Shown: positions 8,993 to 16,921 of the stretch, in pieces
Numbering within the stretch: position 1 is the first letter of the stretch
How the letters are laid out: every line of letters starts with the position of its first letter
NCBI RefSeq assembly: GCF_042665295.1
Contig: NZ_JBHTCO010000020.1
Span: forward strand, 211,492-275,491
Length of the DNA: 64,000 bases
Direction: 5' to 3'
Source of the DNA: Scopulibacillus_A cellulosilyticus
Lineage (GTDB): Bacteria > Bacillota > Bacilli > Bacillales > Sporolactobacillaceae
The notes under the pieces: model-generated
Database searches by the model: none
Seen by the model: only the letters and a program-made list of their open reading frames with translations
What the model was told of the DNA's origin: nothing
Position numbers and translations under genes: made by a program

Positions 8993-9995
8993 AATCTGAC
9001 GCCTTCTTATATTTATTAGATGATTCAGAAAATAAATCCCCCTTGTGAATAACGCTAATCTTCGTGAAAATACTTTTTGAGGTATTTTGGTGATTTAACA
9101 GCTTAACCATTGTTTTGATGCTGTCACGCCCCATCGTATATGGTTGTTGCTGAATGGCCGCTTGAATCGAACCTTTCTTAATAAGCGACATTGTTTCAGG
9201 CAGCGTATCAAAGGCGAGAATATAAATATCCTTACTTTTTCCAAACTGCTCGGTTACAGCCGATATGCCGAGGCCATCTAATGCGCTTGTCCCATAGAAT
9301 GCCGTGACATTTGGATAGTGCTGATAAATCTCGTAAGTTTTTTCAGCGGCTTGAATCCTTGAGATATTAGATGATTTAACAGCAGCGATTTTGATTTTCG
9401 GCGTGTTTTCTACAGCCTTCTTAAAGCCTTTTACCCGCAGTACCTCATTTTCATTATGGTTCCCGGTAATAATACCGACAACCGCTTGTCCCTTTGTGTC
9501 TTTAATAAGTGTCTTTCCCGCAAGATATCCGGCGCGATAATTATTGCTGCCAATGTACGCGGACCGATCGCTGTCAGGTGCGTCTGTATCAATAGTAATA
9601 ACAGGGATACCTTCATTTTCAGCTTGATTGACAACTTTACTAAATGCCGGATTATCAATTCCTTGGGTAATAATTCCATCAACTTTGGAGGCAATCGCCT
9701 TTTCAATAGCCTTAATTTGTTCATTAACATTTGTTTGAACAGGTCCTATATACTCTACTTCAACATGAAATTTTCGTCCAGCGTCCTTCGCCCCTTTTTC
9801 AATTAACTCCCAATAAGGGTTATCCTCTTCTTCCGGAATTAATATAAAATGATAATCAGCCTTCTTACTGGAAGAATGCTTATTGAGTGACACATTTGAA
9901 TGAAGTGTTTTCGTAAAAAAATAAATAGCACTTATAAGCGAAAAGAAAAAACATGTAAAAAGAATCGCATAAAAAACATAACGGTATCTATACAT
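8985..9995 (-). CDS. Membrane-anchored periplasmic-binding-type sugar sensor
   Basis: A 336-residue protein with one N-terminal transmembrane helix (about 7-28), no lipobox, and then a full type I periplasmic-binding domain of the RbsB/XylF class (about 48-315). Typical pieces are VDGIITQGIDNPAF, GIPVITIDTDAP and YIGSNNYRAGYLAG. The start is the ATG preceded by AAGGGGG, rather than the GTG 18 bp upstream. With the kinase and regulator it forms a three-component system like XylFII-LytS-YesN of clostridia, in which the anchored binding protein reports extracellular sugar to the kinase. It is the first gene of that operon. Confidence 0.88.
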   Translation of the reverse strand: MYRYRYVFYAILFTCFFFSLISAIYFFTKTLHSNVSLNKHSSSKKADYHFILIPEEEDNPYWELIEKGAKDAGRKFHVEVEYIGPVQTNVNEQIKAIEKAIASKVDGIITQGIDNPAFSKVVNQAENEGIPVITIDTDAPDSDRSAYIGSNNYRAGYLAGKTLIKDTKGQAVVGIITGNHNENEVLRVKGFKKAVENTPKIKIAAVKSSNISRIQAAEKTYEIYQHYPNVTAFYGTSALDGLGISAVTEQFGKSKDIYILAFDTLPETMSLIKKGSIQAAIQQQPYTMGRDSIKTMVKLLNHQNTSKSIFTKISVIHKGDLFSESSNKYKKASDYD

Positions 9996-10054
9996 AAATG
10001 ACCCCCTTCCCACCCCTATTTTAACAAAATTCCGATATTAAAATATATTCTTTT

Positions 10055-10095
10055 TTATCCACAATGACGGGGTCAGACCCCAACGCTGTGGATAA
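10055..10095. repeat. Nested palindrome with GGGGTCAGACCCC core
   Basis: TTATCCACA and TGTGGATAA arms (10055-10063 and 10087-10095) flank the core palindrome GGGGTCAGACCCC (10069-10081). The core recurs at 19543-19555, also followed by TGTGGATAA. It is probably a small dispersed REP-like element between the sensor operon and the HD-domain gene. Confidence 0.6.
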
Positions 10096-10103
10096 GTTTT
10101 TGG

Positions 10104-10145
10104 TATTGCAAAATTATCAAAAACATGCTATATTCTTTTGCAATA
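10104..10145. repeat. Inverted repeat upstream of the HD-domain gene
   Basis: TATTGCAAAA and TTTTGCAATA are exact 10-bp arms separated by 22 bp. The location between divergent genes suits a regulator site or a hairpin; no regulator can be named. Confidence 0.45.
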
Positions 10146-10246
10146 TATTTTTTAGTTAAAGCATGCGAACGATATAAAAAACAACCAACAAAGATACTTT
10201 TAAATATATAAAGTTCACAAAAAATATACGGAAAGGAGCTATAATT

Positions 10247-10783
10247 ATGAGAAATGTAACGTTAGAAAAAATTTTCACCCACCCAATAGCACAAAAATAT
10301 TTAAGCCGGTCAGGAATGGCACATGCCATATCTGTTGCAGAGTATGCTTTTTCCTATGCTCAAAAATTCAATGTTGATCCTGACCTTGCAGCAAAAGCCG
10401 GTCTTCTTCATGATATTGGACATTATACTTGGTATAACAATGGCGAATGGGATTTTCAGCTTTATAAAGATAATGATATTCATGCGATAAAAGGGGCAAA
10501 CCGCGCTCATAAGCTTTTGATTCGTTCTGGTGAAAATCGCCACGCCGCAAAAGAAATTGCTTTGGCTGTCTTGCTTCATACCGATTCTTATTTACCAGAA
10601 GGCCATTTGCATTTAAACCCGCTTCAAAAGGTCGTCGCCCTTGCCGATGAGGCTGATGAAGAACCTTCAGGCAAACATCACTATCATACAATTGACCAAA
10701 AAGCCGCGCTTGCACGAATCCGCAGGTTAGATCATCGTATTGAAGAAATACAAAATATAAAAAGTCAGAAATGCTCCAGCTAA
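10247..10783 (+). CDS. HD-domain metal-dependent phosphohydrolase
   Basis: A 178-residue soluble protein. The metal-binding HD pair is in GLLHDIGHYTWYNN (about residues 54-60). An upstream MAHAISVAEYA His and the downstream LLHTDSY and LADEADEE segments complete the usual set of ligands. It is the size of YqeK-like hydrolases but lacks enough of their signature to call it so. The substrate (nucleotide or signal nucleotide) is unknown. GAAAGGAG precedes the ATG. It stands alone, divergent from the sensor operon. Confidence 0.8.
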   Translation: MRNVTLEKIFTHPIAQKYLSRSGMAHAISVAEYAFSYAQKFNVDPDLAAKAGLLHDIGHYTWYNNGEWDFQLYKDNDIHAIKGANRAHKLLIRSGENRHAAKEIALAVLLHTDSYLPEGHLHLNPLQKVVALADEADEEPSGKHHYHTIDQKAALARIRRLDHRIEEIQNIKSQKCSS

Positions 10784-10969
10784 GAATCCTCCAATCGAAG
10801 ATTTTTCGGGCATGGATGTTTACCATCCTCCCTTCCTCCTGCCTCTCTTTAATCGTCCAAGAATTGCCCTTTATCCGTTTATAGGCCGATACACTAATTC
10901 ATAGATGTTTATACCCATTACAGTGAAAAATTGAATAGGATAGGTTATATGGCAGAGGAGGGACCTTTT

Positions 10970-11365
10970 ATGGATTATCACAACCCTTATCAACCGCATT
11001 GGAATAATCGCCAGGGGCAAGGCGGTACCGGAGGCATGTCTTCCGGCAGCAGCCACAATCATGGTACATTCCATGAAGGAGGCGGCGGTCCTCAAGGGGG
11101 CGGACATGGTGAAGGCGGGGAACCTCAAGGACAAGGCGGGTTTCCAAGTATTAGTATGTTACCCCCGCCGCCGTTTCACGGTCAGGGATATCCCGCCCAA
11201 GGCAGGCTGACGGATACCCAGTATATGGTACAGATGTTGACAAGACTTGCTATGTTAGTTGAGCAAAACAATCAGCTGCTTCGAGCTTTTCTTCAGCAAG
11301 AAGGTCAAGAAAAGCAAAGACAAATCGTTACAAGCGGCGGCGGATCAGTTATTGTAAGAATGTAA
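10970..11365 (+). CDS. Small Gly/His/Gln-rich protein of unknown function
   Basis: A 131-residue protein beginning MDYHNPYQPHWNN. I chose the ATG preceded by GAGGAGGGACC over the ATG 39 bp upstream, which has no ribosome site. Residues about 18-60 are low-complexity Gly-rich sequence with His and Gln. Residues about 85-115 (TQYMVQMLTRLAMLVEQNNQLL) form a probable amphipathic or coiled-coil helix. The C-terminus is a short Gly-rich and Val-rich tail. It has no signal peptide or membrane segment. The composition recalls small coat-associated or exosporium-associated proteins of spore formers, but that is only a suggestion. Confidence 0.7.
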   Translation: MDYHNPYQPHWNNRQGQGGTGGMSSGSSHNHGTFHEGGGGPQGGGHGEGGEPQGQGGFPSISMLPPPPFHGQGYPAQGRLTDTQYMVQMLTRLAMLVEQNNQLLRAFLQQEGQEKQRQIVTSGGGSVIVRM

Positions 11366-11440
11366 ATTTTTTATTCCATATTCCTGAGCCACAATGTACT
11401 CCTTGTAATCTAACAAAGAGAATGTGTCCCGTAAAAAATA

Positions 11441-11492
11441 AAAAGCGGCCTCACTTATTACTTTTTCAAAATAATGAGTGAGCCGCTTTTTT
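11441..11492. terminator. Bidirectional terminator
   Basis: AAAGCGGCCTCACTTATTA pairs with TAATGAGTGAGCCGCTTT, apart from a single bulge, with A and T runs on the two sides. It serves the Gly-rich gene and the convergent ccdA. Confidence 0.85.
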
Positions 11493-11510
11493 ATTTTGGT
11501 CAATGATCTT

Positions 11511-12221
11511 TTAGAATCCGGTAAATCCCCCGAATACCCGGCCGACCAAAAACGAAGTAATCTTTGTCATCCAATTAAAGTATAAAAAAACACCCATAAT
11601 GATCATAATGTAGCCGCCGATTTTTGTTACTTTCCCGCTATATTTTTTAATCCAGTTCATCCTGCCTATAAAAAATGAAAAAATAATAAACGGAACAGCA
11701 AACCCTAAGACATAAGCAATCATATAAAATAATCCTTCACCCGGATGTGTGACACCCAAAGCAATGACCGCAGCTAATATTGGACCGGTGCACGGCGTCC
11801 ATCCTGCCGCAAATCCCATACCAATGACAATAGACCCCAAATAACCGGCGGGCCGTTCACGAAAGGTAATTTTCTTATCTTTCATAAGAAAAGAAGGCTT
11901 AAGCCATCCAACAACAACTACTCCAAAGAATATGATAAGAATGGCACCAATTTGACGGATCGCATGACCATATTGAAAAAATAAGTTCCCGATAAACGAA
12001 GAAGACAATCCTAATGCTATAAATATAATAGAAAAACCTATTAAAAAAAATAAAGTGTGCAGCCATGCCCTTCGCTCAAGCATCCCGTTGTTTTCCTTTA
12101 ATTTATCAACCGAAACGCCGGTAATATAAGAAAGATAAGCGGGATATAACGGCAATGAGCACGGAGAAATAAAGGAAAGTATGCCGGCGCCAAAAGCCAA
12201 AAATATGTTTACATTAGCCAA
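11511..12221 (-). CDS. ccdA: Cytochrome c biogenesis protein CcdA
   Basis: A 236-residue membrane thiol-disulfide transporter with six helices. It passes reducing power from cytosolic thioredoxin to extracytoplasmic thioredoxin-like proteins needed for cytochrome c maturation and, in Bacillus, spore cortex formation. The two redox cysteines are in ISPCSLPLYPAY (helix 1) and GWTPCTGPILA (helix 4), each beside a conserved proline. The length matches B. subtilis CcdA (235). Translation starts at a TTG after GGGGGA. It is monocistronic here. A plausible client in this window is the cytochrome c domain of the quinoprotein at 27852. Confidence 0.92.
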   Translation of the reverse strand: MANVNIFLAFGAGILSFISPCSLPLYPAYLSYITGVSVDKLKENNGMLERRAWLHTLFFLIGFSIIFIALGLSSSFIGNLFFQYGHAIRQIGAILIIFFGVVVVGWLKPSFLMKDKKITFRERPAGYLGSIVIGMGFAAGWTPCTGPILAAVIALGVTHPGEGLFYMIAYVLGFAVPFIIFSFFIGRMNWIKKYSGKVTKIGGYIMIIMGVFLYFNWMTKITSFLVGRVFGGFTGF

Positions 12222-12446
12222 TCGAATCCCCCTTTTATATTTTACTAATTTGTTCCTCCATCCACGCTTCTGTAATTACAACAATATAACTTTTCCGAAT
12301 AATACAGAATCACAATGATTATACCTACTAATTTTCTATACAAAATACATGAACTCCTTTAAGTCATTCTATTCAATTTAACCTTAACATATCAAATTTC
12401 TTAATTTCTTAACCTTTTACGATTGTTGGAGTGTTTAACTCTTAAA

Positions 12447-12484
12447 AAAAAACACGTATTGGAAATTTAATACGTGTTTTTTAT
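12447..12484 (+). terminator. Orphan terminator hairpin
   Basis: ACACGTATT and AATACGTGT arms with an A run before and a T run after. It is bidirectional in form. No gene ends here on the plus strand, so a short unannotated transcript is possible. Confidence 0.6.
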
Positions 12485-12582
12485 TGAATAACCCGCCCAA
12501 TATAATTAAAAGTTTACCGAAAATACAAGAGTTTCATGGTTTGAAGACTAAAAAAATTTTAAAAGCCTTGGAAAACAAAAAA

Positions 12583-12620
12583 AGAGGCTGTCATCAAAAG
12601 GTTCCTTTGATGACAACCTC
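12583..12620 (-). terminator. Terminator of the aldehyde dehydrogenase gene
   Basis: On the minus strand GAGGTTGTCATCAAA pairs with TTTGATGACAGCCTC, apart from one G-U pair, followed by a T run. It begins a few bases after the dehydrogenase stop. Confidence 0.85.
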
Positions 12621-12626
12621 CATATT

Positions 12627-14051
12627 TTAGGAAGGCATTCCTAAAACGGCTTTGACTTCGAGATATTCTTCGATGCCAAAATCGCCCCATTCCCGGCCGA
12701 TGCCGGATTTTTTGTATCCGCCGAACGGCGCGGAGAAGTCTGACGGTGCTTTATTGATCCGGATTTGGCCGGCACGAATATTAGATGCCACTTTTTCTAT
12801 TGTTTCTGGATCTTTTCCGACAATGTAGCCTGCTAATCCGTACTCAGTATCATTAGCAATTTCAATCGCCTCATCCAATGTTTCATAAGTGATAATCGAC
12901 ATGACCGGACCGAAAATTTCCTCTTGGGCAATGACCATGTCATTTTTTACATTAGTGAAAACAGTCGGTTTGACATAGTAGCCGGTCTCAAGTCCTTCAG
13001 GTTTGCCAAGACCGCCTGTGACAAGTGTTGCCCCTTCATCGATCCCTTTCTGAATATAACCTTGAACCCGATCCCACTGCTTTTTGGAAACCAGAGGTCC
13101 GACAAAGTTTTTATCATTTGGATCACCAACCGGGAACTTCGGCAATACGGCTTTGACGGCTTCAACAAAATCATCGTGCATGGATTTTGGCACAAGCGTC
13201 CGAGTTGCCGCCGTACATACTTGTCCGGTATTCATGACGACATTTGACACCGCAATTTTTGCCGCTTCTTTCAAATCAACATCCTCCAGAACAACCAACG
13301 GTGATTTACCGCCGAGCTCAAGGGCAACTCTTTTAATCGTTTTTGCAGCGTTTTCCATGACCTTTTGCCCTACAGCGCCCGAACCGGTGAAAGAAACAAA
13401 GTCAATATCAGGGTGTGAGCTAATGCCGTTGCCTATAACTTCCCCTGTTCCGTTAACAAAGTTAAAGACGCCTTTAGGCACACCGGCGGCGTCAAAAACT
13501 TCTGCCAGAATAACCGCCGCAAATGGCGTTATTTCTGCAGGCTTTAATACAACCGTGCTCCCGGCCGCAAACGCACTGGCAATTTTAGTCGATGTCTGGT
13601 TAGTCGGGAAGTTCCAAGGTGTAATCAATCCGCTTACACCAATAGATTCCTTCTTGACAATTGTATTGCCGCGCTTCTCTGTAAAAGAAAATTCTTTTAA
13701 TAATCTGGCTGTCTCACGAAAATGATTCAGCCCCATCGAGTAATGAACATTTTCAGACATTGAACGTGGAGAACCTAATTCCTCGGTAATCGCATCAATA
13801 AAATCATCTTTTCTCTTTTCATATTCATCGGCAATCCTTTCAAGCATCTGCACCCGTTCTTCCCTGGAAGTTTTCGAAAATGAAGGGAAAGCTGCCCGTG
13901 CTGCTTCTACCGCACGATCGAGGTCCTCAAGCGTACCCAAACTAATACGGCCCGCAACTTCCTCTGTTGCCGGATTAATGACATCCATAGTTTCCGATCC
14001 CGTGGATTCAACCCATTCTCCATTAATAAAGTGCTTTAAATATTCTCGCAT
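12627..14051 (-). CDS. NAD(P)-dependent aldehyde dehydrogenase
   Basis: A 474-residue cytosolic ALDH-superfamily enzyme oxidising an aldehyde to the acid. The catalytic Cys279 is in NTGQVCTAATR and the general base Glu245 in RVALELGGKSP. The cofactor-binding stretch GLITPWNFPTNQ and the FTGSGAVG turn are intact. The length is normal for the family. The start follows AAAGGAG. The specific aldehyde is not evident, and neighbours give no help: the gene stands alone between ccdA and a germination permease. It resembles Bacillus AldY/YwdH-type enzymes. Confidence 0.92.
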   Translation of the reverse strand: MREYLKHFINGEWVESTGSETMDVINPATEEVAGRISLGTLEDLDRAVEAARAAFPSFSKTSREERVQMLERIADEYEKRKDDFIDAITEELGSPRSMSENVHYSMGLNHFRETARLLKEFSFTEKRGNTIVKKESIGVSGLITPWNFPTNQTSTKIASAFAAGSTVVLKPAEITPFAAVILAEVFDAAGVPKGVFNFVNGTGEVIGNGISSHPDIDFVSFTGSGAVGQKVMENAAKTIKRVALELGGKSPLVVLEDVDLKEAAKIAVSNVVMNTGQVCTAATRTLVPKSMHDDFVEAVKAVLPKFPVGDPNDKNFVGPLVSKKQWDRVQGYIQKGIDEGATLVTGGLGKPEGLETGYYVKPTVFTNVKNDMVIAQEEIFGPVMSIITYETLDEAIEIANDTEYGLAGYIVGKDPETIEKVASNIRAGQIRINKAPSDFSAPFGGYKKSGIGREWGDFGIEEYLEVKAVLGMPS

Positions 14052-14264
14052 GCTGGCAGGACTCCTTTATTATCAGTATTATAATGTTCTATACCCTTGT
14101 AAGCATGATTTAAAACGGGATTTTGATCTGTAAAATTTAATAATACCTGCTTGTTGTTTTATCTATTAAAACTTAGACTTTTTTCTTAAAAATTTCCTGT
14201 TATTTACGGAAAAGGGTGAAGATAATAAATAGAAAGGGAGTCTCTTATAGGAGAAAGGGTTTTT

Positions 14265-15377
14265 ATGATGTTGACACCGGCTAAAATAAATGTGGATAGT
14301 AAAGCATCACCTTTTTTAACCTTTTTTCTTATTACTTCAATGCAAACTGGAGTTGGAATTCTTGGATTTGCACGTTATATTGCGCAATTTGCGGGGTATG
14401 ATGCTTGGATTGCTATTATTTTTTGCGGTTTAAGTACCAATATTACTCTATGGTTCATTTACAAAATTATTGAACGCGGGAGCGGCAACGATATTATTTC
14501 TATTCATAGTGAACTTTTTGGGAATTGGTTGGGCGGTCTATTAAATGCAGGTGTTTTAGCCTACTTTTTAGTCGGTCCTATTACTACACTAAGAAGCTAT
14601 ATTGAAGCTATCCAAATATGGGTTTTTCCCCAGATTTCAACGTGGGAACTTGCGCTGCTTATTCTATTATTGGCCTATGTTTTTATTGTTGGAGGCTTTC
14701 GAACAGCAACAGGGATATGTGTTTTAAGTGTTGTTTACAGTACCTTATTCTTTGTTATATTATATTATCCTTTAAAATACGCTCATTTCAATAACCTTCT
14801 TCCTTTATTTGACCATTCATTGCCATCTTTGTTTCAGGCAAGCAAACAGATGGTTTTTAGCTTTGGAGGATTTGAACTTATTTTTATCTATTATCCCTTT
14901 ATTAAAAAACCACATCTTTCTAAAAAATGGGCGCATACCGCGCTTATGTTCACCACTTTTTTTTATGTCATTGTAGCTTTGGTTATATTTGTCTTTTTTA
15001 GCGAGGGGCAACTTAGCCATATCCTTTGGTCAACGTTGACATTATGGGCAATTGTTAAATTACCTATAATTGAACGGTTCGAATACTTTGGTTTAGCCGT
15101 CCTGTTATTAGTTATTTTAGCAAACATTTGTATTTCTATATGGTCAGTAACTAGAGGTTTAAAACGCCAATTTTTTATTAGACAGAAAATATTTCTGCCC
15201 TTTGTATTAATCATAGTTCTAATCATCACTTGTTTATCTAAAGAACATATCCCAATTGATCAATGGAACTCTTTTGTATCAAAAATAATTATGTACTTTC
15301 TTTATATTTATATACCGGTGTTATTTATTTATCAATGGCTATTTTTAAAAGTAAAAAGGATGAAAAAAAATAAATAA
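14265..15377 (+). CDS. GerAB/GerKB-type spore germination permease (orphan)
   Basis: A 370-residue integral membrane protein of the amino-acid-permease-like GerAB family, the B subunit of nutrient germinant receptors in the spore inner membrane. About ten hydrophobic segments fill the sequence. The N-terminal SPFLTFFLITSMQTGVGILGFARY corresponds to the family's first helix and broken-helix motif. The length matches the family (about 365). No gerAA-type or gerAC-type gene lies beside it, unlike usual ger operons. The second ATG of MM or the first may be the start, after AGGAGAAAGGG. A dispersed repeat begins at its stop codon. Confidence 0.85.
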   Translation: MMLTPAKINVDSKASPFLTFFLITSMQTGVGILGFARYIAQFAGYDAWIAIIFCGLSTNITLWFIYKIIERGSGNDIISIHSELFGNWLGGLLNAGVLAYFLVGPITTLRSYIEAIQIWVFPQISTWELALLILLLAYVFIVGGFRTATGICVLSVVYSTLFFVILYYPLKYAHFNNLLPLFDHSLPSLFQASKQMVFSFGGFELIFIYYPFIKKPHLSKKWAHTALMFTTFFYVIVALVIFVFFSEGQLSHILWSTLTLWAIVKLPIIERFEYFGLAVLLLVILANICISIWSVTRGLKRQFFIRQKIFLPFVLIIVLIITCLSKEHIPIDQWNSFVSKIIMYFLYIYIPVLFIYQWLFLKVKRMKKNK

Positions 15378-15617
15378 TAAAGTGAAACTTCCATTAGTGG
15401 GGGTTTTGTTCATCCCCCACTGATGGTTAGTGAAGCTGCTACATGAATAAGCTTCCTGTGCTTTGCGACGAGAAGTTGGCGAAGCTTCAAGTGAATAATC
15501 TACGGCGCAGGAGCACAACAAATCGGGGTGTTAGCGTCCGTTATCTCCCGCCTAAACTTCAGCGCTTAAACTCAAGTTTTAAGGCGGGAGTTTTACGGAC
15601 GGTTTCACCGGGATAAA
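15377..15617. repeat. Dispersed structured repeat, copy 1 (long form)
   Basis: Shares its two ends and both hairpins with copies at 17683-17840 and 26077-26234. It opens with ATAAAGTGAAACTTCC and ends with CACCGGGATAAA. Hairpin 1 pairs AGTGGGGG with CCCCCACT. Hairpin 2 pairs CTCCCGCC with GGCGGGAG, flanked by CCGT/ACGG. This copy is 241 bp because about 83 extra bases lie between the hairpins (roughly 15435-15518), with their own partial inverted repeats. It starts at the last base of the germination permease stop codon. Confidence 0.9.
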
Positions 15618-15742
15618 TATATTTTGGAGTCGTACTATTCAGGAAAACTGCCATGTTTATTTTCACATAACCAATCCATGCAGAAGTTAAATGAAAATGT
15701 AGTTTACGTTCTTATAATTTGCGTATGGATTTCTTTTTTAAA

Positions 15743-15780
15743 CAAAAAAATCTCCTCAATTTAATCCTGAGGAGATTTTA
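15743..15780. terminator. Bidirectional terminator-like hairpin
   Basis: AAAATCTCCTCA pairs with TGAGGAGATTTTA, with A and T runs on either side. It lies between the repeat and the tmRNA and may end transcripts from the plus-strand germination permease. Confidence 0.75.
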
Positions 15781-15811
15781 TCATAATTAATGCAGGAAGA
15801 ATTTAAAAAAA

Positions 15812-15845
15812 TAATAAAAAAACCACCATGCTCTATGTATGGTGG
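15812..15845 (-). terminator. Terminator of the tmRNA gene
   Basis: On the minus strand CCACCAT pairs with ATGGTGG, followed by seven T. The first arm overlaps the mature 3' CCA end of tmRNA, so the mature end must come from nuclease processing. Confidence 0.8.
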
Positions 15846-16198
15846 AGACGGTGGGAGTCGAACCCACGTCCAAAGATATCGTAATTTAAGCTTCTACGAG
15901 CGTAGTCGGTATATTAGACTTTCGCCGGCACGTTGGCCTGCCGACAGGCTTCGATGCGGCTAGCCCGATTGTTCTCTTCCTTGGCCCTCAGGCTGCGGGC
16001 TTCCGGCGTATCCCACTAAGAGTGAGTCCCTTACCCTACCACATGGGCGATGGAGGGAGGAACCGCTATGCTAGCTTACGCAGCAAAAGCGAAATTGTTT
16101 TCTTTTTTGCCAGTTATTGGCTGTGGCATTTTTACGAGACTGCCAGCTCGGCTCGCAACTTAAACCCGACCTATCCCTGTCGAATCCGTAACGTCCCC
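15840..16198 (-). ncRNA. ssrA: tmRNA (transfer-messenger RNA)
   Basis: The 5' end GGGGACGTTACGGATTCGAC and the 3' end with GGTTCGACTCCCACCGTCTCCACCA-like acceptor form the tRNA-Ala-like domain, including the T arm and an encoded CCA. It is 359 nt, a normal one-piece length. It rescues stalled ribosomes with SmpB, which is encoded just upstream on the same strand. The internal reading frame is given separately. Confidence 0.97.
16076..16111 (-). other. tmRNA proteolysis-tag reading frame
   Basis: Beginning with GGC, the frame encodes GKKENNFAFAA and then TAA. With the alanine carried by tmRNA the tag would be AGKKENNFAFAA. The AA end and the GK start match the Bacillus tag (AGKTNSFNQNVALAA), but this tag is three residues shorter. 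Confidence 0.85.
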
Positions 16199-16297
16199 TT
16201 ATTGTATAAAAAATGTTCAATAGTTAGGAGCAATGCCCTCTCTCGAACAAGTACTATAAGTGAGACTGTAAAAGTCAGATCTAAGCTTACATCAATT

Positions 16298-16326
16298 ATA
16301 TTAACACATATCGGCAGCTTTGACAA
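16298..16326 (-). promoter_or_regulatory. Putative ssrA promoter
   Basis: TTGTCA (16321-16326) and TAATAT (16298-16303) with a 17-bp spacer on the minus strand, between smpB and tmRNA. Transcription would begin near 16291 and give a precursor with about 90 extra 5' bases. Confidence 0.55.
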
Positions 16327-16331
16327 CCAGT

Positions 16332-16799
16332 TTACATTTTTTGGCGTTCACGGAACGCTTTTTCAATTTCACGCTGTGCAGTCTTTCTCTTTAATGTCTC
16401 GCGTTTATCGTAGTTTTTCTTACCTTTTGCAAGACCAATCAGCACTTTGGCATAGCCGTTTTTAATATACATTTTTAAAGGAATAATGGCATAACCGGTT
16501 TCCTTTGATTTACCCAGAAGCTTGCTGATTTCCTTTTTATGGAGCAGCAACTTACGGGTTCTAAGCGGATCATGGTTATAACGGTTCCCTTGCTCGTAGG
16601 GGCTGATGTGCATATTATGAAGAAAGACTTCACCGTTTTCCACACGGGCAAAGGCATCCTTAAAGTTAACAGAACCTTTGCGCACTGATTTAATTTCTGT
16701 TCCTTGTAAAACAATGCCTGCTTCGAATGTTTCTTCAATAAAATAGTCGTGGCTGGCACGGCGATTTTGAGCAAGCACTCTTCCGTCATTCTTAGCCAT
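16332..16799 (-). CDS. smpB: SsrA-binding protein SmpB
   Basis: A 155-residue basic RNA-binding protein that escorts tmRNA to stalled ribosomes. The N-terminal RVLAQNRRASHDYFIEETFEAGIVLQGTEIKS is the family signature, and the C-terminal basic tail DKRETLKRKTAQREIEKAFRERQ is the part that enters the mRNA channel. Length and ends are normal. The ATG is preceded by GAGGAAGG. It has its own promoter upstream and lies directly before ssrA. Confidence 0.97.
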   Translation of the reverse strand: MAKNDGRVLAQNRRASHDYFIEETFEAGIVLQGTEIKSVRKGSVNFKDAFARVENGEVFLHNMHISPYEQGNRYNHDPLRTRKLLLHKKEISKLLGKSKETGYAIIPLKMYIKNGYAKVLIGLAKGKKNYDKRETLKRKTAQREIEKAFRERQKM

Positions 16800-16833
16800 G
16801 TCTTTAACCTTCCTCTTCTTTTACGTATTCTCT

Positions 16834-16862
16834 ATTATAATAGGGGATAAAATGCCAAGCAA
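16834..16862 (-). promoter_or_regulatory. smpB promoter
   Basis: TTGCTT (16857-16862) and TATAAT (16834-16839) with a 17-bp spacer on the minus strand, about 35 bp before the smpB start. An independent promoter fits with smpB having been separated from rnr by the trehalose genes. Confidence 0.75.
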
Positions 16863-16876
16863 GTGTTTTGTAATAA

Positions 16877-16921
16877 TAACGAGACAACCGCCAGTTTCAA
16901 TATAACTAGCGGCGTTCTCGT
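16877..16921 (-). terminator. Terminator at the end of the trehalose operon
   Basis: ACGAGA..CGC..AGTT pairs imperfectly with AACT..GCG..TCTCGT, and on the minus strand TTATTATTA follows. It includes the end of treR and lies before the smpB promoter. Confidence 0.6.

Larger units (their letters stand above)
12222..12626. other. Intergenic region with two terminator hairpins
   Basis: No credible gene. It holds the hairpin AAAACACGTATT/AATACGTGTTTTTT at 12447-12484, which has no obvious upstream gene on either strand, and the aldehyde dehydrogenase terminator at 12583-12620. Confidence 0.6.

Noticed and set aside
10368..10826. 152-codon minus-strand frame opposite the HD-domain gene
   Set aside because: Entirely antisense to a well-supported gene with HD motifs; codon pattern is a shadow.
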